Shown in pieces: positions 57,944 to 64,000 of a stretch of 64,000 nucleotides of DNA (position 1 is the stretch's first letter; each line of letters opens with the position of its first letter). Position numbers and translations under genes: made by a program. The notes under the pieces were generated by a model, which ran no database searches, had not been told where the DNA came from, and saw only the letters and a list, made by a program, of their open reading frames with translations. Location: assembly GCA_021773645.1 (NCBI GenBank), contig JAJFJU010000026.1:186001-250000 (forward strand), written 5' to 3'. Origin of the DNA: Gammaproteobacteria bacterium (lineage in GTDB: Bacteria > Pseudomonadota > Gammaproteobacteria > HK1).

Positions 57944-58441
57944 TTAACGATACGGATTCTTAGTGGGTGGTGCCTTGCGGGTCGTTTTCTTGAAATCGGT
58001 CACCCGATCGTTCCTAAACCAGACAACCCACAGATCACGATGCCCGTATTGGTTCTTCCAGTAGTACCACGTCTCCTCAATACCGCCGCCGTAATTCGCA
58101 CGCTTAACTTCCGACGGATTCCCCCAAGCCTTGCGAACATGACGGGCCTCCATGTCTAAAACTAACTCGCCACGGCTGGATTTCTTGATCATCTCCATGG
58201 TTCGATCCGACTTAGCCGTTTTGATTGCCCGCTTACCAGCACGGATCAATTTTTTTAGCTCTCTTTTGTATCGCCGAACAAGCGCTTTATCGTTACGATT
58301 TTCGTTAATAGCATCAGTCAGCTCGCCCATCCTCTGATTTATTTCCTCCAGACTGAGCTTCTCGGCAGAAGCCGATATGGGATACGCAAGAGGCAGGACG
58401 CAAAACGCGAGCAGAACAACAATCCATTGCGAAGTCTTCAT
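57944..58441 (-). CDS. Secreted BamE/SmpA-like protein
   Basis: A 165-residue protein with a signal peptide (cleavage after SASA near 26), a helical charged region (28-88), and a C-terminal domain like BamE/SmpA: VLDMEARHVRKAWGNPSEVKRA, ETWYYWKNQYG and LWVVWFRNDRVTDFK. It is not a lipoprotein. AAGGAG lies seven bases before ATG 58441. It pairs with the membrane protein downstream. A periplasmic role against other phages or in envelope change is plausible for a lysogen gene but unproven. Confidence 0.7.
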   Translation of the reverse strand: MKTSQWIVVLLAFCVLPLAYPISASAEKLSLEEINQRMGELTDAINENRNDKALVRRYKRELKKLIRAGKRAIKTAKSDRTMEMIKKSSRGELVLDMEARHVRKAWGNPSEVKRANYGGGIEETWYYWKNQYGHRDLWVVWFRNDRVTDFKKTTRKAPPTKNPYR

Positions 58442-58515
58442 GGGCTTTCTCCTTGATTTGCTTATTAGACATCTTTAGTGTTTGCTACTCGAAGGGCTAC
58501 CGGGAGGGCTTTTAA

Positions 58516-58737
58516 GTGGACGAATCTCAACGCGACCATCGCCCCTATCCTCAAAATGCAAAATGGGTAATCGAAATTCGCGACGGAAGAGCATTTTTTT
58601 CTCGCATGGACAAAGAACGGGTGATCGAAAGTTATGCGCCTGTTCCTCTTGATAAGGCGGCTGTATTTTCAGTTTCGATTATTCATGGTTTTCAACCACC
58701 ACGTTGCCTTGCTCATCTCGACACGCCGTCTGATTGA
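58516..58737 (+). CDS. Doubtful small protein (73 aa)
   Basis: Starts at GTG 58516 with a good ribosome site, GGGAGGG seven bases upstream. The reading MDESQRDHRPYPQNAKWVIEIRDGRAFFSR looks protein-like, but the last 20 codons overlap the convergent gene at 58679. No similarity recognised. It may be a decayed gene or a real small protein. Confidence 0.4.
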   Translation: MDESQRDHRPYPQNAKWVIEIRDGRAFFSRMDKERVIESYAPVPLDKAAVFSVSIIHGFQPPRCLAHLDTPSD

Positions 58738-58879
58738 ATTCGACTTGAACTAAATCGGGAGCACGCTGTTTCAAACGGTGGAAATCAAGCATGGAAAAAT
58801 CTAGCCACATGTCGTCTTCATATGCATTCAACATTTTTTTGAAGTCGCCAACAGTAATTGACGGTTTGTATTTTTTCAT
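58679..58879 (-). CDS. Hypothetical phage protein (66 aa)
   Basis: Not recognised. Acidic, 66 residues: MKKYKPSITVGDFKKMLNAYEDD at the start and FNQTACRDEQGNVVVENHE at the end. GGAG lies eight bases before ATG 58879. It directly follows the repressor gene on the same strand, so it is probably expressed in the lysogen. Confidence 0.55.
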   Translation of the reverse strand: MKKYKPSITVGDFKKMLNAYEDDMWLDFSMLDFHRLKQRAPDLVQVEFNQTACRDEQGNVVVENHE

Positions 58880-58902
58880 TGATGTCTCCGGTTTCTCAGC
58901 CT

Positions 58903-59610
58903 CTACTCCGGCATATAGCTCCCAATCACGACCCCGACAATCTCGCAATCTCCATCACACTCGATAATCGGGTATTGCGGGTTCAGGGGGCGCAGGAAGC
59001 GCTTTCCAGCGTCCTCGACGTAGACCTTGAACGTGGCCTCATCGCCACGCAGCCGAGCCACTACGCGCGAGCCATTAACCGCCTCGCGGTCAGGGTCCAC
59101 GAAGATAATGATCCCTTCCGGGTAAGAGCGCGGGCCATGGGGGTTCGTCATAGAGTCGCCCTGCACTCTAAGCCCAAAAGCATGCGGGCCATGGGTGTCC
59201 GGACAGGGAAGCCATTTCTCGGCATCCCCCGGCTCAAGGTGGTCACATATCTGAGACCACTCTCCGGCCTGTACCCAGGAGATTAAAGGGATTTCGCCTT
59301 TAATTGAGGGGGCATGGGAGATGTTGCTGGACGCCTCATCCTGGCCCGCCTCGCCAATGTCATAGGGCATGCGGAGCCGTGCCTGTACCCGTTGGAGACG
59401 CATAGGGCCTTTGCCGGACATCAACCAATCCGTTGACACGCCAAGCGCGGACGCCACCGCAGGGACCCTGTCGCCAGGGATATTCCCTCGTGTTTTCCAG
59501 TTGTTTACATCCTGAGGCTTAACCCCGACAGCCCTCGCTAACGAGGCGTAACTAATCCTCGCCTCTTTTCTGGCCTCCTCCATTCGTTCTATGCGTTCAC
59601 TCATAAACAT
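58903..59610 (-). CDS. LexA-like phage repressor (CI type)
   Basis: Lysogenic repressor, 235 residues from ATG 59610. The N-terminal helix-turn-helix (about 20-45: ISYASLARAVGVKPQDVNNWKTRG) is followed by an S24 self-cleavage domain with the Ala-Gly site in VQAGEW (Ala115-Gly116), catalytic Ser153 in VQGDSM and Lys195 in ATFKVY. It should be inactivated through RecA after DNA damage. Other possible starts are ATG 59604 and an open frame to 59658. One operator covers its start codon, so it controls its own synthesis. Confidence 0.92.
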   Translation of the reverse strand: MFMSERIERMEEARKEARISYASLARAVGVKPQDVNNWKTRGNIPGDRVPAVASALGVSTDWLMSGKGPMRLQRVQARLRMPYDIGEAGQDEASSNISHAPSIKGEIPLISWVQAGEWSQICDHLEPGDAEKWLPCPDTHGPHAFGLRVQGDSMTNPHGPRSYPEGIIIFVDPDREAVNGSRVVARLRGDEATFKVYVEDAGKRFLRPLNPQYPIIECDGDCEIVGVVIGSYMPE

Positions 59611-59620
59611 AGAGTTTATA
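59602..59620. promoter_or_regulatory. Operator at the repressor start
   Basis: ATAAAC-ATAGA-GTTTAT (59603-59619), a perfect 6-bp dyad of the same design as the left operator. It covers the repressor start codon and its -10-like TATAAA (minus, 59615-59620). That -10 would place the transcript start at or beside the ATG at 59610. Confidence 0.75.
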
Positions 59621-59638
59621 GGCGGACGGTGGATGTTC

Positions 59639-59657
59639 AATAAACGCGTTGTAGACA
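59639..59657. promoter_or_regulatory. Degenerate middle operator
   Basis: AATAAAC-GCGTT-GTAGACA: the left half matches 6 of 7 positions of TATAAAC, the right half 4 of 7 of GTTTATA. Centres of the three sites are 37 and 21 bases apart. Lower confidence than the flanking two. Confidence 0.45.
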
Positions 59658-59680
59658 TATATACACCTCGTGTTTATAGT
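59652..59680 (+). promoter_or_regulatory. Right early promoter and operator (PR/OR)
   Basis: -35 TAGACA (59652-59657), 17-base spacer, -10 TATAGT (59675-59680). The operator TATACAC-CTCGT-GTTTATA (59660-59678) covers spacer and -10. The expected start of transcription, six to seven bases after the -10, coincides with the ATG at 59687, so the mRNA would be leaderless. Confidence 0.75.
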
Positions 59681-59686
59681 TGGCGC

Positions 59687-59914
59687 ATGGACGCTCTAAA
59701 CGAAGCAATAAAATCACTTGGCTCCCAAGCCGCTCTCGCAAAAGCCATGGGGGTCACCCCAATGGCCGTCTCTCAATGGAAATCCAGGGGCGTTCCCGCT
59801 GAGCGCGTACTCGCCCTTGAGGCAGCTACTGGCGGGCGAGTCCTACGGCACGAGATCCGACCTGACATCTACCCGCCTCCAGATCACCAGCACCCCCAAG
59901 CGGCTACGGCATGA
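59687..59914 (+). CDS. YdaS/Cro-type early regulator
   Basis: A 75-residue helix-turn-helix protein: MDALNEAIKSLGSQAALAKAMGVTPMAVSQWKSRGVP, then AERVLALEAATGGRVLRHEIRPDIYPPP, the YdaS-type Cro substitute that shuts off the repressor promoter. It is the first gene after the right promoter and has no ribosome site, in line with a leaderless message. The next gene carries a second copy of this whole domain, and overlaps it by four bases. Confidence 0.87.
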   Translation: MDALNEAIKSLGSQAALAKAMGVTPMAVSQWKSRGVPAERVLALEAATGGRVLRHEIRPDIYPPPDHQHPQAATA

Positions 59915-60315
59915 ACAAGAACCAAGCCGCCGATCTGTTCGGCAACAGGACAAAGCTGGCCGCCGCGTTAGGCATAACAAAGTCCGCCATATCCCAATGG
60001 CCCGAAGAGCTAACACAAGAGCAGGTAGATCGGGTTATCGGCGCAGCAGTACGCCTCAGCGTGTTTGATATCAACAAATACATCCCCTTATTCGCTCTAA
60101 ATAACGCAATAAGGTTGGTTGGTTCCCAAACCGCTATGGCAAATATTATCGGCGTCGCCCCCATGGCCGTATACCAATGGAGAACCAAGGGCCTCCCCGC
60201 CGAACGAGTCCTCGCCGTTGAGGCGGCCACCAGAGGAAGGGTATCCAGGTATGAACTCAGGCCTGACATTTACCCGCCACCAGGCCACTTCCAGCATCTA
60301 GCAACATACGCATGA
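59911..60315 (+). CDS. Cro-YdaS fusion regulator
   Basis: A 134-residue protein with two helix-turn-helix modules. The N-terminal half (1-50: AADLFGNRTKLAAALGITKSAISQWPEEL) is Cro-like; the C-terminal half (about 60-134) repeats the previous gene, including VGSQTAMANIIGVAPMAVYQW, GLPAERVLAVEAATRGRVSRYELRPDIYPPP and the same tail. Translation is coupled to the previous gene (ATGA). A duplication followed by fusion explains it. The function is presumably repression in the early switch, with two recognition surfaces. Confidence 0.82.
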   Translation: MNKNQAADLFGNRTKLAAALGITKSAISQWPEELTQEQVDRVIGAAVRLSVFDINKYIPLFALNNAIRLVGSQTAMANIIGVAPMAVYQWRTKGLPAERVLAVEAATRGRVSRYELRPDIYPPPGHFQHLATYA

Positions 60316-60370
60316 CCCGCCACACAGCAACCCTTTCCCCAATCCAACCGTACCCCAGCGGTGGACCTTT

Positions 60371-60396
60371 GGCGGGCACCACGCCCGCCTTTTTTT
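60371..60396 (+). terminator. Strong terminator between cro-like and cII-like genes
   Basis: Perfect 7-bp stem GGCGGGC (60371-60377) and GCCCGCC (60383-60389), loop ACCAC, followed by seven T (60390-60396). It has the place of lambda tR1 and should limit expression of replication genes unless read through. Confidence 0.85.
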
Positions 60397-60454
60397 CGAC
60401 TGTAGGGGCTGACCCAGACCACCGAAAGGGGATGGCTGGGGATGGCTGGGGACC

Positions 60455-60799
60455 ATGAGCGCGACGGAATCCCTCATCCTCAGACGCATAGCCCAGGTTC
60501 AACAGAATCGGCTAGCGGAGTCGGTAGGCATCACCACCAGCCAGGTAAGCCGGATCGTAGCCGGACAGCAGGGCATCACCCTTCCCCACTTAGGCAACTT
60601 CCTACAGGCGCTCGACCTGGAAATCACAGGTAACGACCGCGAGGAAGGGATCGTTACCGTCGCCTCAGAAGAGTACGAGGCGCTAAAAACCCTGGCCACG
60701 AAGTACCTGGAGAGGGCCGTGGCACCACCAGCCACACCGCCGCAGAAAGCCACGCCAAGGCGGCCTGGGTTCAACCCACGAGAGATCGATTCGTTATGA
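60455..60799 (+). CDS. CII-like phage regulator
   Basis: A 114-residue DNA-binding protein: SLILRRIAQVQQNRLAESVGITTSQVSRIVAGQQG places a CII-type helix-turn-helix at about 15-40, followed by a helical middle and a proline/basic tail. In lambda CII activates establishment of lysogeny. GGGGA lies just before ATG 60455. It lies between the terminator and the replication gene as cII does, and overlaps the latter by four bases. Confidence 0.82.
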   Translation: MSATESLILRRIAQVQQNRLAESVGITTSQVSRIVAGQQGITLPHLGNFLQALDLEITGNDREEGIVTVASEEYEALKTLATKYLERAVAPPATPPQKATPRRPGFNPREIDSL

Positions 60800-61629
60800 G
60801 CCTAGACGCTACCCGATGGGCTTGGCAGCAAGCAGTGAGACCCACCCAAAAACTGGTTTTATTGGCGCTCGCTGACCGGGCTGACGAGGAGCATAAATGC
60901 TATCCATCAGAAGCCCGAATGCGAGCAGATACCGGGCTCGATAAGAAGACGATCATGCGCTCAATTTCGGCGTTAGAAGAAGCGGGAAAGTTATCCGTAG
61001 AAAGGCGGACTGGAGCGGTAAATATCTACCGTCTGATCGGGGTAAGCGACAGACAAAAACCAATCCCAAAAAAGGCACCGGTACCAAAAACGGGACTAGT
61101 ACCAAAAACGGGACCTGGACCACTCCCAAAAACGGGGGTGGGTACTCCCAAAAACGGGACTGGTACCACTCCCAAAAACGGGACACTGAACCTACCAGTA
61201 GAACCTATCAATAACCTACCAAAGGAATCTATGGCGCACGCGAAAGGAACCGCTACATCAAAAAAACCATCCGGACGGAAACCTAAAACCACACCCCCTG
61301 AAAACTTCCAAATCACAGACACACTCAGGGAGTGGATCAGGGAAGAAATGCTCGTTGTAGACATCGACCAGGAAACAGAAAAATTCCTCGACTACCACCG
61401 GGCCAAGGACAGTCGTTTTGCAAGCTGGGAGGCCGCATGGAGGAACTGGATGCGCAACGCTGACAAATACGCCAAGGAAGATCACCGCAGAAAAACCAAA
61501 AAAGCGCCACGACAGACCTGGCAGCTATCCGATGGCGAGCTGATAGCCGGCTGCCAACACCTAGGCCTTCCCACAGCAGGCAAGACACGCGCCCAACTAA
61601 TCGCCGCCATCGACGGGGAGGCCGCATGA
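60796..61629 (+). CDS. Phage replication initiator, O-like
   Basis: A 277-residue protein. The N-terminal winged helix (1-75: TQKLVLLALADRADEEHKCYPSEARMRADTGL, then KTIMRSISALEEAG) is the HTH_36 type used by phage initiators. A low-complexity centre (about 88-130) repeats PK-T/N-G six times, encoded by iteron-like DNA. The C-terminal part (about 170-277) probably loads the helicase encoded next. It stands where lambda O stands and overlaps its neighbours by four bases. Initiator identity is from build and position. Confidence 0.83.
   Translation: MSLDATRWAWQQAVRPTQKLVLLALADRADEEHKCYPSEARMRADTGLDKKTIMRSISALEEAGKLSVERRTGAVNIYRLIGVSDRQKPIPKKAPVPKTGLVPKTGPGPLPKTGVGTPKNGTGTTPKNGTLNLPVEPINNLPKESMAHAKGTATSKKPSGRKPKTTPPENFQITDTLREWIREEMLVVDIDQETEKFLDYHRAKDSRFASWEAAWRNWMRNADKYAKEDHRRKTKKAPRQTWQLSDGELIAGCQHLGLPTAGKTRAQLIAAIDGEAA
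61066..61182 (+). repeat. Six iteron-like repeats, probable phage origin
   Basis: The core CCAAAAACGGG occurs exactly at 61084, 61102, 61126, 61148 and 61172, with a degenerate copy CCAAAAAAGGC at 61066. Intervals are 18, 18, 24, 22 and 24 bases. They lie inside the initiator gene, the arrangement of the lambda origin inside gene O. Four copies are extended by GGAC. Confidence 0.72.
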
Positions 61630-62942
61630 AACCCAGGCACAGCATTGAAGCAGAATGGGCCGTGATCGGCGGACTGCTGATCGACCCAACCAAGCTCGAT
61701 GACGTAATCGAGATCATCAGCCCGGAAGACTTCACCGACCCCAGGCACGTCAGCGCCTACCGCATGCTGCGCGGCATGGTGGCCGCAGGAGAGCCAACAG
61801 ACGTCCTAACGCTCTCCGACAGGCTAGGCGGTAAGGCAACCGCTTACCTGGGCGAATTGCAGATCAACACCCCCGGCACATCCAATATTGCCGCCTACGC
61901 AAAGATCGTCCGCGATCGGGCAATCGAACGACGGCTGGGGGACTCGATCCAGCGAGCGCAGAAAATCCTAGAGGATGGCGGGGATACCCGAGACATCCTG
62001 AATCGAGCGCAAACAGAAATCCTGGCCGTGGAGTACGAAATCGACGGCCAAGGACCGGCCCCAATGGCAGACTCAATCGCCGAATTTATCCAGGAGCTGG
62101 ATAGACGGGCACAAGGAGAGGCCCCAGGCACTCTCACGGGCTACCAGGACTTCGACCGCAAGACATCGGGCTTACACCCAGGCGATCTCTGCATCCTAGC
62201 GGGACGACCGAGCATGGGGAAAACGGCACTCGCAATGAACATCGCCACCCATGTAGCACAGACCGGAACCGTGCTCGTTTTCAGCCTGGAGATGGTTCGA
62301 GAGCAACTAATCAGCCGGCTAGTCTCAGCTACAACCAAGGTCCCATTACAGCGCATCCGTACCGGGAAGCTAGGCGACGACTGGGCGAAAGTCACAGAGG
62401 CAACGGCAGTCCTACGGGATCTCCCGATCTTCATCGACGAAAGCGCAGGACTATCGATCCTCGAAGTAGCGGCGCGGGCGCGGAAGGTAAACCGTAAAAC
62501 CCCCCTAAACCTAATCGTGGTTGATTACCTGCAATTGCTGAAGGGCAAGGGAGAGAACAGAACGCAGGAAGTATCCGATGTTTCCAGCGGGCTGAAGACG
62601 CTAGCAAAGACCTTGAAGGTGCCCATCATCGCCCTATCGCAGCTTAACCGCGGACTCGAATCACGACCCGATAAGCGCCCCGTAATGTCAGACCTACGCG
62701 AATCAGGAAGCATTGAGCAGGACGCCGACATAATCGCCTTCCTCTACCGCGATGAGGTTTACAACGAACAAAGTGAATACGCCGGATACGCAGAACTCGC
62801 CATCAAGAAGCAACGCAACGGGGAGCTAGGAAAAGCCTGGCTGACTTTCGACGGCGGAACCATGACGTTCAGAACAGCCGTCCCTCCGACCACCCCACCC
62901 CGGGCCGCGAGGCCGTTCCAAAAAGGCAGGAAAGCCTCATGA
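61626..62942 (+). CDS. dnaB: DnaB-type replicative helicase
   Basis: A 438-residue hexameric helicase. The N-terminal domain (1-130: EAEWAVIGGLLIDPTKLDDVIEII) interacts with primase and loader. The RecA-like domain has Walker A AGRPSMGKTAL near 192-200, Walker B LIVVDYLQLL and the DnaB tail signature SDLRESGSIEQDADII. The phage carries its own helicase in place of a lambda-P loader. It overlaps the initiator gene by four bases. Confidence 0.95.
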   Translation: MKPRHSIEAEWAVIGGLLIDPTKLDDVIEIISPEDFTDPRHVSAYRMLRGMVAAGEPTDVLTLSDRLGGKATAYLGELQINTPGTSNIAAYAKIVRDRAIERRLGDSIQRAQKILEDGGDTRDILNRAQTEILAVEYEIDGQGPAPMADSIAEFIQELDRRAQGEAPGTLTGYQDFDRKTSGLHPGDLCILAGRPSMGKTALAMNIATHVAQTGTVLVFSLEMVREQLISRLVSATTKVPLQRIRTGKLGDDWAKVTEATAVLRDLPIFIDESAGLSILEVAARARKVNRKTPLNLIVVDYLQLLKGKGENRTQEVSDVSSGLKTLAKTLKVPIIALSQLNRGLESRPDKRPVMSDLRESGSIEQDADIIAFLYRDEVYNEQSEYAGYAELAIKKQRNGELGKAWLTFDGGTMTFRTAVPPTTPPRAARPFQKGRKAS

Positions 62943-63682
62943 CCGGCCTAAACCTACAAGACGATCTCAGCTTCGACGAACTACAAGTCGTCGCCGACAA
63001 GCTCTTCGGCGAATACCAGATCATCCGCAGGAAGGCCGTGGAAATCGTCTTTGCCGTGGGCGACCTTTTGAACTTCTCCCTGGATAAATACGGGGAGAAA
63101 GCCTGGCAGCTAGTACCCGAGGGCTACTCCCACAAATGGCTGCAAAACGCCAAATGGGTGGCAAGCAGAATCCCGGCGCCGAGACGCACCGGAACCGACG
63201 TTCTGGACGCCGATCACTACTACGCAGTAGCCAAACTAGATCCCGATACCCAGGCAGCCCTGCTCACCCGCGCCAAAGACGAACAGATCGACACCAAGAC
63301 CTTCCGCCAGATCGTGAAACAGGAGCGAGATGGAGGGCCAGATCCAGCAGAACAACCGCCGCTCGTAGACCTCCAGAAGCGCAAGCCCATACGCTCGCCA
63401 AAGATACTGGCCTCAGCAAGGGGGGAAGAATGCACGATTTCATCCCCATGGTGTTCGTTTGATAGAGAAGAAACCGTAGCCTGCCACAGTAATTTTTCCG
63501 AAGACGGGAAAGGGATATCTCAAAAAGCCGACGATATTTTCATTGCTTATGGGTGCTCTGGCTGCCATCGCTGGCTAGACGCAAGCGACGCCCCGAAGGA
63601 AGAGAAAAGAGATCGCTTCCACCGCGGATTAAAGAAAACGCTCAGGAAATTAGTGGATAAGGGTTTGCTGGTAGTCACATAG
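62939..63682 (+). CDS. Fusion of helical domain and YbcO-type nuclease
   Basis: A 247-residue protein. The C-terminal third (about 150-247) resembles the DUF1364/YbcO nuclease of lambdoid nin regions: ASARGEECTISSPWCSFDREETVACHSNF, then YGCSGCHRWLD, with the paired Cys and His of a zinc/HNH-like site. The N-terminal 140 residues are helical (VEIVFAVGDLLNFSLDKYGEKAWQL) and resemble no domain I can name with certainty. It overlaps the helicase gene by four bases. Likely a recombination or resolution nuclease. Confidence 0.72.
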   Translation: MTGLNLQDDLSFDELQVVADKLFGEYQIIRRKAVEIVFAVGDLLNFSLDKYGEKAWQLVPEGYSHKWLQNAKWVASRIPAPRRTGTDVLDADHYYAVAKLDPDTQAALLTRAKDEQIDTKTFRQIVKQERDGGPDPAEQPPLVDLQKRKPIRSPKILASARGEECTISSPWCSFDREETVACHSNFSEDGKGISQKADDIFIAYGCSGCHRWLDASDAPKEEKRDRFHRGLKKTLRKLVDKGLLVVT

Positions 63683-63700
63683 ACGTATCAAGGGGATGCA

Positions 63701-64000
63701 ATGGTTGCGCTAAAAGACCTATCAGGGAGACGTTTCGGGAGATGGTTCGTTGTTGGCCGTGCGGAGTCGGGCCATCGAGGAAGCACCATGTGGAAATGTG
63801 TTTGTGATTGTGGAACAGAGCGGAATGTAGTTAGCGGAAATTTATTGAACGGGGGATCGAAATCATGCGGATGCCGCAAAGCCGATCTTGCGGCTGAGAT
63901 GTCCAAACGAAACATCACCCATGGGTTACACGATGCCCCCGAGTATCAAGTTTGGTCGCAAATGAAAGCCAGGTGCTGCAACAGAAGACATCGCTCCTAT
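63701..64000 (+). CDS. Phage zinc-finger/AP2-like DNA-binding protein (partial)
   Basis: Open to the window edge; 100 codons are present. The reading begins MVALKDLSGRRFGRWFVVGRAES and continues with a Cys cluster CVCDCG and SCGCRK, then THGLHDAPEYQVWSQMKARC. This pattern is typical of phage DNA-binding proteins found next to HNH or AP2 domains. AGGGGA lies just before the ATG. The C-terminus is outside the window. Confidence 0.7.
   Translation, partial: MVALKDLSGRRFGRWFVVGRAESGHRGSTMWKCVCDCGTERNVVSGNLLNGGSKSCGCRKADLAAEMSKRNITHGLHDAPEYQVWSQMKARCCNRRHRSY

Larger units (their letters stand above)
47142..64000. mobile_element. Lambda-type temperate prophage (left part)
   Basis: From the tRNA-Met 3' end to the window edge the genes are int, xis, antirepressor, early recombination functions, repressor, Cro-type regulators, CII-like protein and replication genes: the early half of a lambdoid phage. 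No structural or lysis gene is in the window, so the element continues past 64000. All key genes look intact, so it may be inducible. The right attachment repeat is not visible here. Confidence 0.93.

Noticed and set aside
63688-63918. Leftward 76-codon frame at the window end
   Set aside because: It lies opposite the rightward phage gene with a ribosome site and recognisable Cys motifs, so it is a shadow.
47142-64000. CRISPR array or transposon in the accessory region
   Set aside because: No regularly spaced 25-40 base repeats, no transposase and no insertion-sequence ends were seen. The only tandem repeats are the iterons inside the initiator gene.

Overview
The window is bacterial chromosome, almost certainly from a gammaproteobacterium. 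Evidence is the gene order pilB-pilC-pilD-coaE-zapD-yacG, the mre/mrd-rlpA-dacA-lipB wall cluster, the hemA-prfA-prmC block facing lolB-ispE-tRNA-prs-rplY-pth-ychF, and the Bam/Lol lipoproteins of a Gram-negative outer membrane. A serine protease with a PEP-CTERM sorting tail points to an environmental, biofilm-forming lineage such as the sulfur-oxidising or Chromatiales-like groups. I cannot name a genus. Positions 1-47141 are core genome. Blocks in order: pilS (with the first codons of pilR) facing nadE-glnB; bamD facing rluD-pgeF-clpB, with a convincing heat-shock (sigma-32) promoter before clpB; the type IV pilus assembly genes pilB, pilC, pilD followed by coaE, zapD, yacG; a fructosamine kinase and nagZ on the opposite strand; a FliL-like protein; and a long leftward operon from mreB to two dipeptide-type ABC permeases covering cell shape, septal wall cleavage, D-amino acids and lipoate. 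Rightward again are gatCAB and gshA, then the PEP-CTERM protease behind a sigma-54-like promoter, cysK, hemA-prfA-prmC, a TPR lipoprotein with lolB-ispE, tRNA-Gln, prs, rplY, pth, ychF and tRNA-Met. Positions 47142 to the end are the left part of a lambda-type temperate prophage inserted at the 3' end of the tRNA-Met gene; its right end lies beyond the window. A LexA-like repressor (58903-59610) sits between two divergent early operons. The leftward operon starts at an operator/promoter at 55990-56019. It carries small unknown genes, a YqaJ exonuclease, a Bet/RecT annealing protein, an ExoX-like nuclease, a DNA adenine methyltransferase, a nucleotide pyrophosphohydrolase, a phage CsrA, an AntA-type antirepressor under a C4-like antisense RNA, xis and int. 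The rightward operon carries a YdaS/Cro regulator, a Cro-YdaS fusion, a strong terminator, a CII-like regulator, an O-like initiator whose gene contains six iteron-like repeats (the likely origin), a DnaB-type helicase and a YbcO-type nuclease fusion. Three operators of the form TATAAAC-N5-GTTTATA tie the switch together. The most interesting parts are the accessory block between the left operator and the repressor (56145-58879), with a Panacea-type antitoxin and probable toxin, a triple-repeat membrane protein and a secreted protein; the antisense-controlled, CsrA-linked antirepressor leader; and the compact, apparently leaderless repressor/Cro switch.
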